Shown in pieces: positions 16,701 through 23,761 of a DNA stretch of 26,472 nucleotides. Under the pieces are notes generated by a model that ran no database searches, was not told the origin of the DNA, and saw only the letters and a list, made by a program, of their open reading frames with translations. This stretch comes from Stramenopiles sp. TOSAG23-3. Taxonomy: Eukaryota; Sar. The stretch covers positions 1-26,472 of the forward strand of contig LT642241.1 of the NCBI GenBank assembly GCA_900128585.1, written 5' to 3'. Positions within the stretch are counted from its first letter, which is position 1; every line of letters begins with the position of its first letter. Both the position numbers and the translations under genes were made by a program.

Positions 16701-17622
16701 CGAATATTTGTTCAAATGTTTGAAGAAGGAAGAATACAGGCCAACAGAGGAAGATGCCAAAGCGTTTAACAATGACCTTTATCGGTCCATGAAGGACATT
16801 CGAGAAATGAAACAAGCCGAATACGAGAAAGTACTAGATGCTGATTATATGGAAAGAAGTACAACAAAAGATGAGTATATACGCCAAAATTTGGACGAAC
16901 GAATGTATCAGCCGGTCCAATGGCAAATAAAGTTGTTGGGTGAAGGCTTTCGCCTTGCTATAAAAGACGGGCTGTTTGATAAAACTGGTGTCGATGCTTC
17001 CGATTTCAGTACAATTTTGTCAGGTGGGGAAGCTGCTACCAAAAATTTCAAATTTCATGACGTTTTCAAAATTGCAGTTGATTCCGAAATGGACGATTTT
17101 CCTCTTTTGAATGAAATTTTGTGGAAAGTAATTGACAATTTTGATATCGAAAAGAAAAGGAACTTGGTACAATTTATTACAGGGGTTAAAACCCTACCAT
17201 TTCCAAAGTCGGAAGTTATACGGATTGAAATGCCGTTCATGTCCTTTGGCGAGGAGGATACCAAAAACAATTTTAACCGTCTCCCAAGTGCCCATACTTG
17301 CACAAATACTGTTGAACTGCCCAACTATCTCGAATGCATGATGAAGCTGCGAAAATATGACTCTCTTGACGAATTAGACGATAGTAAAAAAGAAATTCTC
17401 TTGTCTGACCTCGAGAAACATCTTGTCGAAAAGTTTGGAATTGCAATAAAAGAAATGAGTTATGGGTTGGATGATATTGGTAAGGCTGAAAACATAATAA
17501 TAAATTCCTCCGCACCGGAGAGGGAGGAAACTAATGATGATTCTTCTGACGACCTTTTTGGATCTTTCGATTCTCTTGATATTCCAGGGCTTAGTTCTGA
17601 TGATGAATCTCCGAGATTTTGA
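13732..17622 (+). CDS. HECT-type E3 ubiquitin ligase with long charged helix and acidic tail
   Basis: The product has 1296 residues from ATG 13732. The C-terminal third is a HECT domain (about 845-1225). The N-lobe signature GEGSGPRKEFF is at about 925-935, and the C-lobe has NLVQFITGVKTLPFP followed by RLPSAHTCTNTVELPNY. By family knowledge C1190 in HTC is the catalytic cysteine that accepts ubiquitin from an E2 and passes it to a lysine on the substrate. The N-terminal 410 residues are basic, Pro/Ser-rich and probably disordered. Residues about 413-576 form an Ala/Glu/Lys/Arg-rich helix with EEKRLAEEK repeats, likely a coiled coil or single alpha-helix. The C-terminal side is unusual: about 106 residues follow the cysteine, against roughly 30-40 in most HECT ligases, ending in an acidic tail (DDSSDDLFGSFDSLD). 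No ankyrin, WW, RCC1 or C2 substrate domain was recognised, so the substrate is unknown. Confidence 0.92.
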   Translation: MAKLPSYDAMRDPHCRYTRKKQFRRHHNKYKEVQMMSEILRGDHAGLNDVFTPTKLSPLPKPDLPGITPKSHRKNVIQNSPLKKMDQMEHAYDSPAKKGRSKRKTNHQHKRSNLGPRGPNGEDSRGVPSNGYSFGRNPPSLPALSPQDLGQLKSPEAAREKQMWQRQRDDNIYQEVEFFRGMEKRDIKRQEKHAQRKANRRKKRKEAKKKRRWREKMEMEAGRINLQAMSHYLEPLSTSSKPSSKRSPFAEKMPLPSRPTEEKSSHRRSQSNRPKRNGKIIAAPQPHSHNQAGNQMLDSPEIRRRLAANLKRPEAAETSAAAVRGAFSGLLIAGGDDSLFGDSNGNLMPAAHTSTIEIRQMGDEPMMTDAFASLSNQKDSKKDAVEEDADYSDEFEKDCEDLTDIGNQEKDKSALEEAEAKKLAQERAAEDQKQTRLDEEMAARKIEEKRLADEKRLAEEKAAREIEEKRLAEEKAAKEIEEKRLAEEKLLAEEKRLAEEKLLAEEKRLAEEKAAREIEGKRKRIEDEKRIAAEDVARQEKETRLAEEQAAREMEDKILMDVDGEVKKAKNNQNVTEKELEFIEQPLTADLSVRNQIQQQGKSIENVDTENTPVQANTEIDSISEPQPESHQKVEVLERSSYPSLSTSNAMSEEQLTEILQPHDEMAPAIYSAMRDGQILPADIGHYFESELDDWERKDWLRKLSGAFCAISEQQLYHLVASIVSTVNSCFSSINGVLEEYSKTCGVENISVDEAISQVKSLLTTPPSLCKFCEHVAQQLCNQVPASKSIKKIKNRFLSSTLNTLIGHVAPGLECATVSNGGRNLKNMEMYIAKLGMPKILECPFFYNSSTKALFFHLHTFASGDECRIKFAVKRDQALAGSLQHAKKQGVLEKDFKMKVPYIFPLYIRDEKNFETGEGFKIEEGEGSGPRKEFFALCGEQLTQKAFKYQQSCESLWPNEQCTDSHLLRWIGFLFASCMSSKCTFGVPLPEYLFKCLKKEEYRPTEEDAKAFNNDLYRSMKDIREMKQAEYEKVLDADYMERSTTKDEYIRQNLDERMYQPVQWQIKLLGEGFRLAIKDGLFDKTGVDASDFSTILSGGEAATKNFKFHDVFKIAVDSEMDDFPLLNEILWKVIDNFDIEKKRNLVQFITGVKTLPFPKSEVIRIEMPFMSFGEEDTKNNFNRLPSAHTCTNTVELPNYLECMMKLRKYDSLDELDDSKKEILLSDLEKHLVEKFGIAIKEMSYGLDDIGKAENIIINSSAPEREETNDDSSDDLFGSFDSLDIPGLSSDDESPRF
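15064..15288 (+). repeat. 18/36-bp tandem repeats encoding EEKRLAEEK helix
   Basis: Degenerate repeats with an 18-bp period span this stretch of the HECT gene. Two perfect 36-bp copies occur at 15172-15207 and 15208-15243, with a near copy from 15244. Each 36-mer encodes EEKRLAEEKLLA. The near identity at DNA level indicates recent duplication that lengthens the charged helix in six-residue steps. Confidence 0.85.
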
Positions 17623-17865
17623 GAGTATGGCGTTATGAAGGTTCGAAAAAGATATCAGTAAATTTATATTTTACAACTTTAAAACCAAACAAAAAACAAA
17701 AAATTTGGCTGATATTTAAGTATTAAAATTATCTTCCTCATGTACCGCGAAAGTGAATCTGCTCCTTTTGTGTCCATCAGTTCATCGTGTCACACTTTTA
17801 GAATAAATATCTATCATACCTCCTTTACATAAAAACCAATTATTTTGTTTTTTTTAAAACAAAAA
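17623..17865. other. Convergent intergenic region (243 bp)
   Basis: Shared 3' flank of the HECT gene and the Asp-box protein gene. An AATAAA occurs at 17802-17807 on the plus strand, about 180 bp beyond the HECT stop. Directly next to the minus-strand stop lies a perfect 9-bp inverted repeat, TTTTGTTTT (17843-17851) and AAAACAAAA (17856-17864). The latter is simple A/T sequence, so its significance is doubtful. Confidence 0.55.
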
Positions 17866-19230
17866 CTACAGTTCCAATTCGTCAGGAACTTCTAGAATCT
17901 CCATGTCAACGCCGCCTGGAGTACTGGTAGAATCGATAGCGGGGGCTTCCTGCTCTTTGGGTGTGCTAGCTTCTTCCTGTTCGGATGGAGCTGCGGCTTC
18001 TGGTTCCACGACTGGTTCAGAGGCAACTTCGGCTGCGGCTTCTGGTTCCACGACTGGTTCAGAGGCAACTTCGGCTGCGGCTTCTGGTTCCACGACTGGC
18101 TCAGAGGCAACTTCGGCTGCGGCTGTTACGGCTGCAGCAGCGGCTTCCGCTTCCGCAAGAGCATCCGCAGCGACAAACTCAGAATCATCGTCGCCTGTGT
18201 CCAATATATTGCCAGTCCGAAACCCTTCTGCCATTTCTTCCAAATCTTTTCGAACATCTTCAAATTGTTTTTCCATAGAAACTCGATCTCGCTCGAATTG
18301 CGCTTCCAATTTTTCAGATTCTTCATTCATTCTCTCGTTCGCTTTCTTTCCCGCTTCGCTTATTGGACGAGGTGGTCGGATTGGTACGACCGTCTTGATG
18401 GGCCCATCGTCAGAGTAAGACCCACCGTCTGCAAACTTAACAGTACCGCTAAATGACCACTCCTTGAATTTTCTTGGAAGTATTTGATTTCGAAGAGCAT
18501 TTGCAATTTTTTTCGGAGTCTGGCCGTTTGCTTTACTCAATAATAGTTGGATATATTCCCCGGGTGATTTTTTCATTAGGGGGACGCCGTCCAATGATTC
18601 AATAGTATACCGAACACGGTCGTGAAACTGTCCGAGGAGAGGTAAAAATCCAATCCAAACATCGCCACTTAAGTCAGAACTGTCTCTCGTGTCAAGGGTA
18701 GCAAGGTTGTCGCGCGCATCGTCACTGCCCTTGCTGGTCAATGGATAAATTGCAACTGCTCGGCTGAGCCAGAGTCCGCTATCTGTTGCATGTTTGTTGA
18801 AGCCTGCACTCGTACGAAATGGGAGAGTCCATGTTTTTCCTCCGTCTTCAGACATCTCGATAGAGGTCACCGCGTTTCCCAGCACCATTTGTCCAAAGTA
18901 CTTGTCGTCGTGTTGGAGCGATGAGCTAGCTTCTGCGGGGAGTACGTCATACGTACTCACACCGTGACTTACAGCGTTTTCATTTTCATTGTTGCTTTTG
19001 TGCCTAACTTTTAAGAGGAAAGTTAAACCATTACAGCCCCTGTCTTTAGGATTAATTTTGGAAAAATCCATCTCGATTTGTAAGCGTGTGTATTCTTGTT
19101 TACCTTCACGAGTAAATCCTTTTCCGGAATAAACTACTTTGGCCTCGTCTCCGTCTTGACCCAGTGTAGCAACAAAGAGCGACGACGCAACAACCGTCAC
19201 AAAAAAGAAAAATGAAGCGAATTTCGACAT
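17866..19230 (-). CDS. Secretory-pathway protein with one Asp-box and Ala/Glu/Pro/Val repeats
   Basis: ATG at 19230 gives a clear signal peptide (MSKFASFFFFVTVVASSLFV, followed by ATLGQDGDE). The frame is open further upstream but without an ATG. The product has 454 residues and ends at TAG 17866-17868. Residues about 20-290 look like a folded beta-rich domain and contain SEDGGKTWT (S127-W134), which fits the Asp-box consensus SxDxGxTW found in sialidase-type and Vps10-type beta-propellers; only one copy is seen. Then follow a charged coiled-coil stretch about 300-355 (SEKLEAQFERDRVSMEKQF) and an acidic, Ala/Pro/Val-rich tail with three copies of EVASEPVVEPEAAA. The C-terminus PDELEL does not match the KDEL/HDEL retention signal. 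There is no transmembrane segment after the signal peptide, so the protein is secreted or lumenal. I do not recognise the family. Confidence 0.85.
   Translation of the reverse strand: MSKFASFFFFVTVVASSLFVATLGQDGDEAKVVYSGKGFTREGKQEYTRLQIEMDFSKINPKDRGCNGLTFLLKVRHKSNNENENAVSHGVSTYDVLPAEASSSLQHDDKYFGQMVLGNAVTSIEMSEDGGKTWTLPFRTSAGFNKHATDSGLWLSRAVAIYPLTSKGSDDARDNLATLDTRDSSDLSGDVWIGFLPLLGQFHDRVRYTIESLDGVPLMKKSPGEYIQLLLSKANGQTPKKIANALRNQILPRKFKEWSFSGTVKFADGGSYSDDGPIKTVVPIRPPRPISEAGKKANERMNEESEKLEAQFERDRVSMEKQFEDVRKDLEEMAEGFRTGNILDTGDDDSEFVAADALAEAEAAAAAVTAAAEVASEPVVEPEAAAEVASEPVVEPEAAAEVASEPVVEPEAAAPSEQEEASTPKEQEAPAIDSTSTPGGVDMEILEVPDELEL
17991..18116 (-). repeat. Three perfect 42-bp tandem repeats
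   Basis: Copies lie at 17991-18032, 18033-18074 and 18075-18116, identical but for one T-to-C change in the third. Each encodes the 14-residue unit EVASEPVVEPEAAA in the C-terminal tail of the signal-peptide protein. Near-identity at synonymous sites indicates recent duplication, so copy number probably varies between strains. Confidence 0.92.
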
Positions 19231-19304
19231 TTTCGTTTTACGCAATAAAAGAAATGAGTGATCAAGAATGAACTGAATTGAAACAAACAAACAAATTTGA
19301 ACAT
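19197..19304 (-). other. Upstream ORF overlapping the start of the Asp-box protein gene
   Basis: An ATG at 19304 opens a 35-codon frame (MFKFVCLFQFSSFLITHF...) that ends at TGA 19197-19199, so it overlaps the first 34 bp of the main CDS in another frame. If the transcript starts upstream of 19304, scanning ribosomes would meet this ATG first and initiation at 19230 would need leaky scanning. The transcription start is unknown. Confidence 0.3.
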
Positions 19305-19831
19305 AAAACAATGCCTAATCTTTAGGGTGTCCATTTGAGCAGAATTTTTTTTTGTTTATTTGAATCATCGGTAAGATATGTCTTTTCGGTGTGAATGTCC
19401 ATTTTTCGATTTACTTTCTTCTTTTGTTGTAATAATATTTTTATTGTGATGATGTACTTTCGTGTTGTACCGTACAGCAGTATTATCTAATTTATATACC
19501 AAGTAGTAGTATTAAAATAGCGACGACAAATCACTCATAATTCATTCTATGCACGTCCATGCGTGCTGCATCTTGATTGGTGAAGAATGGTAAGAAGAGC
19601 AAAAGAAGAAAAGCAAAATAAAAAGGTGAAAATGAAAATATGACGAAAATGAATGAAAGAAACGGAGCACAACCGTTATATACTTATAAATATATTATAT
19701 AGTCTAATAAAATAGTTCCTATATATTAATGAAATATATACTTATATATAATATTTTATATTGTTGTTATTAATACCTATCATATATAGCCTTTGGAAAA
19801 TCAAAGAATGATTGTGTCTTTCTTACGAGCT

Positions 19832-19865
19832 TTACGGCTTTTACGGCTTACTCTACTTACGGCTT
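19832..19865 (+). repeat. TTACGGCTT repeat cluster
   Basis: Three exact copies of TTACGGCTT at 19832-19840, 19841-19849 and 19857-19865, with a related TTACGAGCTT just before. The cluster lies mid-spacer between divergent genes. It could be a cluster of protein-binding sites or a minor tandem repeat. Confidence 0.65.
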
Positions 19866-20120
19866 ATGAGGGAGGACCTAGCAATTTTTTGACTTTTTTT
19901 TTCATCTCCATATTGAGTCATGTGATAGTTAATTTTAATACTATTTACATGTAATTATAACGAACAGACAAAAATATGTCCCTCATCATTTACTTTTTGC
20001 CATTGTGGTTCGCAGTCTGTTGTATTTACCTTGGTATAATAGTAGTAGTAGTAGTATTACTATACGAATAGTGTGGGGGTGGTATTTTTTATTATTATTT
20101 TTTTTTGTGTAGCTCTGTGC

Positions 20121-20134
20121 TGTGTGTGTGTGTG
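20121..20134 (+). repeat. (TG)7 dinucleotide microsatellite
   Basis: Seven TG units in noncoding sequence about 350 bp upstream of the cotransporter start codon, followed at 20215-20267 by a purine-only tract. Confidence 0.8.
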
Positions 20135-20378
20135 CAGCATTTTTTTCAAATAATAATAATTAATAAAATAATAAATAAATTTATCTCTTTTCCTCCTCGT
20201 AGTATTATTAAGCACAGAGAAGAGAAGGGACGGAGAGGAGAGGAGAAGAAGGGACGGACAGGAGGATGCACAACAATAAGTTTTTTTTTTTCGTATTTTA
20301 TTATAATTAGAATGTAAAATTGTTTATTTAGATATGGTTCTTAAACAAGTAATATTTTCATGAAACAATGTTATAGGA

Positions 20379-20483
20379 ATGGCTCGTATGTTGAAATCGG
20401 CAATAGACAAAAGTAAATTATTGAGCCCGTTCCGTAAAGAGAATAGTTGCTTTGGATTTATTATAATACTGTTTTTAAAATGA
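20379..20483 (+). other. 34-aa upstream ORF overlapping the cotransporter start by ATGA
   Basis: An ATG at 20379 opens MARMLKSAIDKSKLLSPF... and its TGA (20481-20483) overlaps the main ATG (20480-20482) in the sequence ATGA. This is the arrangement associated with termination-reinitiation. Whether it is in the transcript is unknown, but no other ATG intervenes except the in-frame Met4 of the same uORF. Confidence 0.35.
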
Positions 20484-23400
20484 GCGCCTCTCCCACTGCA
20501 GTAGTCGCTGCCACTGGTATAAAAATGTCAGAGTTTGACGAGCCCCTGCCGGACACGCTGTTGTACCGTAACGACAGTCTCTCCGTTGCGCAGCGAGACG
20601 CATCTAGGCGCAGTTTGGCTGACCTGATGAATCCCACGGCAGAGGTAGAAGCCGTCGAGGCGCTGACATCCCCCACTGCGGAGCCCAGCGCCGCGGTTGA
20701 GACCGCTACCAAGCTTGGCTGGTTCAATGGCGTCATGGTCCCTTGCCTGTTGAACATCTGGGGGGTCATCATGTTCCTTCGCCTTACCTGGGTTGTCGGC
20801 CAAGCGGGGATCATTTTGGCGGTTGCCATTATCACACTTTCAAACATTGTCACTACCATTACCGCGTTGTCCTTGTTTGCCATCGTTACGAACGGGGAAG
20901 TCAAAGGCGGTGGTGCATACTTCTTGATCTCCCGGGCCCTCGGCCCAACGTACGGCGGGGTCATTGGGCTCCTGTTCTTCTGTGCACAAGCGGTCGCAAC
21001 GTCAATGTATGTCATAGGGTTTTCTGACAGTATAATTGACATTATGAAGAAGGGGGATGCCACCCCTTTCACGGGGGATTTTGCAAACGACCAGAGAGTG
21101 ATAAGTACGATCACCATGGTTTTGCTGCTCGGAACTGCTTACGGGGGCGGAGCATCCGTGTACGCAAAAGCCATGATTTACCTTCTTGTAGTTTTGGTTT
21201 TGAGTTTGATTTCCTTGTTCGTCGGTGCCTTTCTTCCCGCCGTTCCAGATCTTGTGAAAAATGTTGGCTATGGTTTCGTTGGCTTCTCCCGAGTCATCCC
21301 GGACGAATTCCTTGCAAAGCTAGCAAACGGCACTGCATTTACCCCCGATGAAAATTCCGTTTGGATGCCTAATTTTACCACGGACCCAACCACGATGATG
21401 AGCCACAGCTTTTTCAGCGTGTTCGCCGTGTTCTTTCCCGCTGTGACTGGCATTATGGCCGGTGCGAATATGTCCGGTGACCTCAAGGAGCCTGGTTACG
21501 CAATCCCAACAGGAACTGTGAGGGCAATCGTTCTGACATATATTTCGTACTGCATTCTTGCGATGATCGCGGGCCTGGTTTGCCTCCGGTGCAGTGACCT
21601 GCCAGAAAATGTTGGGCGGTGCCCCAGTGGTGGGCTTGCCGATCCGACGTGGGCGGCCAACGCTTTTGCCAACAACGAAATACCACAAGGGGGGATGCTG
21701 TACTCTAAAATGATTGTAGAAAGTATTTCAGTCTGGGGGCCCTTGGTCTATGCTGGCGTTTTCGCGGCAACGCTGTCGTCTGCCCTTGCGTCAATTGTGG
21801 GGGCCCCACGAATTCTGCAGAGCGTCGCAGCTGATGAAATTTTCCCTTGGCCAGTCCTTACTTACTTTGCAAAAGGTAGTGGTCCAGGCAACGAACCCCT
21901 GAGAGGTTACGTGCTCTCTTTTGTTGTTGGTCTTGGGTGCTGCTTGGTCGGTCAGCTGGATGTGATTGCGCCAATTATATCGAACTTTTTTATGATTTCC
22001 TACGGAGTGACAAACTACGCGTGTTTTGCAGCTTCGTACTCGGAGAGTCCAGGCTGGCGCCCATCGTTCAAATACTACAACAAGTGGTTGAGCCTCTTTG
22101 GCGCGGTGCTGTGCGTCGTTGTCATGTTCTTGATGGACTGGGTGAATTCGTTGCTGTCGGGCTCGATCGGAATCTGCATATTTTTATATTTGCAGCACCT
22201 TGACCCAGAAACCCATTGGGGGCCAGCAGGAGAAGCTCGCAAGTATGTTGCCGCAGTCCGCTCAATGGAAACCCTACAAGGTATCAAACGAGACCACGTC
22301 AAAACCTATCGCCCTCAATTTCTCGTCATGTGCGGCACCCCAACTGATCGGATGTCTTTGATCAAATTTGCGACAATGATGCGCGCTGGCCATGGTGTAA
22401 ACGTGTATGGGAGTGTAATTGTTGAGCCAACGGTCGACCCTGAAAAAATAGACAGCGAAAGAATCAAAATGAAGCGTGACCAAATGGCTATCGTTGAAGA
22501 GTCGCGAAAATCCATGTACGCATTTTTCTACGAGAATCCGGAATTTCTACGAGAATCCGGTGTTGAGGCTAAAATTCGAGCATTCTGCGATGTCGTGTCC
22601 GCGCCAAATGTGCACGAAGGGTTCCTCCACCTGCTTCAGCTCGGTGGACTTGGGCGGCTGCGACCGAATGTTGTGCTGATGGGGTTCAAAAAGGATTGGA
22701 TGACAGCGTCGGCAAAATCTGTTTCAGAACATGAAAATATAATTGCCGATGCAATGTACCACAAGCGCGGGCTTCTAGTTCTTAGAGATAGAAAGAATGT
22801 GCTGAACAACCACGGCATCGTTAACAAAGAGAAGCTGGGAACTAAATCAAGCCCAAGCACAACAACGGAACCAAAGACATCTGACGATACAGAAGGGGGC
22901 ACAGTCCAGATCGAACAGGAACTCTCCATAATTGACGCATCGACTGGGGCAAACAACGCGTCGACGCATCGATCGGAAATCTTTGAGCTGAAGAAGAAAA
23001 AGAAAGTAGGGACGAAACGAATTGATATTTGGTACCTTGGCGATGATGGGGGTCTCACTGTACTTTTGCCTTACCTTATGCAGAAGGATTCTCGATGGAC
23101 AGGTGCGGAATTAAGAGTTTGCAACTTAACGCACTCAAGCGTGGAAGGAGGACAAACTGCCCGTTTGACCTACACCACAAGTCGAATGCTTCACCTTCTG
23201 AAAAAGTTTCGAATTCTCTCCGCAACAAATGTTGTTGATGCGCGTCTGTCGACATGGCCGATGGAGAAAACCATGCAAGAGTACCGCAGAATATGCAAAC
23301 AGTCTGGATGCAAGTGCGTATTACCAAACTCGATAGGGGACTCCGCGGAGGCGCCATCCATCAAGGCCCTCCGCATTTTGCGCTTTGCAGAAGTCTTAAG

Positions 23401-23566
23401 AACTGAATCTCGCGATGCTGACATGGTCTTTATTCAGTTGCCTGTTCCAGAAAAGGACATGAGTACCAAAGAGTACACGAGTTATCTCGAGATACTTTCT
23501 TCCCAAATGCCAATGACCTGCTTTATCCGTGGAAACAACGAGAACGTTATGACGATCTACGCTTAG
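20480..23566 (+). CDS. Na-K-Cl cotransporter-type cation-chloride cotransporter (SLC12 family)
   Basis: The product has 1028 residues from ATG 20480; the open frame extends 11 codons upstream but without an ATG. The N-terminus (about 80 residues) is soluble. A 12-helix APC-fold transporter follows (about 85-590), with SLC12 signatures GVMVPCLLNIWGV (TM1), TNGEVKGGGAYFLISRALGP, FFPAVTGIMAGANMSGDL (TM6) and ATLSSALASIVGAPR (TM8). By comparison with published NKCC1 structures, the Na+ site residues are kept (L91, W94, A430, S433, S434), where KCCs have Gln/Phe in TM1 and lack the Ser pair. The K+ site residues are also kept (Y177, P320, T323), where NCC has His for the Tyr. This predicts Na+/K+/2Cl- symport at the plasma or contractile-vacuole membrane for volume or osmotic control. 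The cytosolic C-domain (about 615-1028) ends FIRGNNENVMTIYA, a typical family terminus. The TM7-8 loop is shorter than in animals. Confidence 0.94.
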   Translation: MSASPTAVVAATGIKMSEFDEPLPDTLLYRNDSLSVAQRDASRRSLADLMNPTAEVEAVEALTSPTAEPSAAVETATKLGWFNGVMVPCLLNIWGVIMFLRLTWVVGQAGIILAVAIITLSNIVTTITALSLFAIVTNGEVKGGGAYFLISRALGPTYGGVIGLLFFCAQAVATSMYVIGFSDSIIDIMKKGDATPFTGDFANDQRVISTITMVLLLGTAYGGGASVYAKAMIYLLVVLVLSLISLFVGAFLPAVPDLVKNVGYGFVGFSRVIPDEFLAKLANGTAFTPDENSVWMPNFTTDPTTMMSHSFFSVFAVFFPAVTGIMAGANMSGDLKEPGYAIPTGTVRAIVLTYISYCILAMIAGLVCLRCSDLPENVGRCPSGGLADPTWAANAFANNEIPQGGMLYSKMIVESISVWGPLVYAGVFAATLSSALASIVGAPRILQSVAADEIFPWPVLTYFAKGSGPGNEPLRGYVLSFVVGLGCCLVGQLDVIAPIISNFFMISYGVTNYACFAASYSESPGWRPSFKYYNKWLSLFGAVLCVVVMFLMDWVNSLLSGSIGICIFLYLQHLDPETHWGPAGEARKYVAAVRSMETLQGIKRDHVKTYRPQFLVMCGTPTDRMSLIKFATMMRAGHGVNVYGSVIVEPTVDPEKIDSERIKMKRDQMAIVEESRKSMYAFFYENPEFLRESGVEAKIRAFCDVVSAPNVHEGFLHLLQLGGLGRLRPNVVLMGFKKDWMTASAKSVSEHENIIADAMYHKRGLLVLRDRKNVLNNHGIVNKEKLGTKSSPSTTTEPKTSDDTEGGTVQIEQELSIIDASTGANNASTHRSEIFELKKKKKVGTKRIDIWYLGDDGGLTVLLPYLMQKDSRWTGAELRVCNLTHSSVEGGQTARLTYTTSRMLHLLKKFRILSATNVVDARLSTWPMEKTMQEYRRICKQSGCKCVLPNSIGDSAEAPSIKALRILRFAEVLRTESRDADMVFIQLPVPEKDMSTKEYTSYLEILSSQMPMTCFIRGNNENVMTIYA
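22525..22560 (+). repeat. 17-bp direct repeat with 19-bp period inside the cotransporter
   Basis: TTTCTACGAGAATCCGG occurs at 22525-22541 and again at 22544-22560. The period is not a multiple of three, so the same DNA is read in two frames (FYENPE and FLRESG). It lies in the poorly conserved linker of the C-terminal cytosolic domain. Confidence 0.85.
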
Positions 23567-23761
23567 GGGTGAGAGGCATTGAGATTATAAGAGTTAATTG
23601 TGAAGAAAAGAGAAAACATCACACACATTCATTACACTAAATTTAAAAAATTTAGGATTAAAATTACTTCTCGTAACTCTCTTATTTAAGTGTCTTTTAA
23701 ACTGAATTAGGTTGGGGGTTTTTTCACTTAATCCCAATACGGTGGTTTAGTTTTTGTTTTT
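23567..23761. other. Short convergent intergenic region (195 bp)
   Basis: 3' flanks of the cotransporter gene and the LRRC45-like gene. AT-rich, with no canonical AATAAA on either strand and no strong structure noticed. Confidence 0.55.

Larger units (their letters stand above)
19231..20479. other. Divergent intergenic region (1.25 kb) with several short repeats
   Basis: Shared upstream region of the Asp-box protein gene (-) and the NKCC-type cotransporter (+). It holds AT-rich sequence at 19675-19790, a TTACGGCTT repeat cluster (19832-19865), TAG triplets (20037-20060), a (TG)7 run (20121-20134) and a purine tract (about 20215-20267) in which GAAGGGACGGA occurs twice. Each flanking gene has a short ORF overlapping its start. 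No RNA gene or further CDS was recognised. Confidence 0.6.

Noticed and set aside
17843-17864. 9-bp inverted repeat as a transcription terminator
   Set aside because: It consists of simple T/A sequence in an AT-rich spacer of a eukaryotic gene, where stem-loop terminators are not expected for RNA polymerase II.
17903-18418. 171-codon plus-strand ORF rich in Ala/Ser/Gly
   Set aside because: Antisense of the repeat tail of the signal-peptide protein, with no independent start context or domain.
17866-18840. ER-retention signal at the end of the Asp-box protein (PDELEL)
   Set aside because: The last four residues, ELEL, do not fit the K/H-D-E-L consensus because the second position is Leu.
20461-21117. 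218-codon minus-strand ORF
   Set aside because: Antisense to the N-terminal and first membrane helices of the SLC12 gene, whose motifs are unambiguous on the plus strand.
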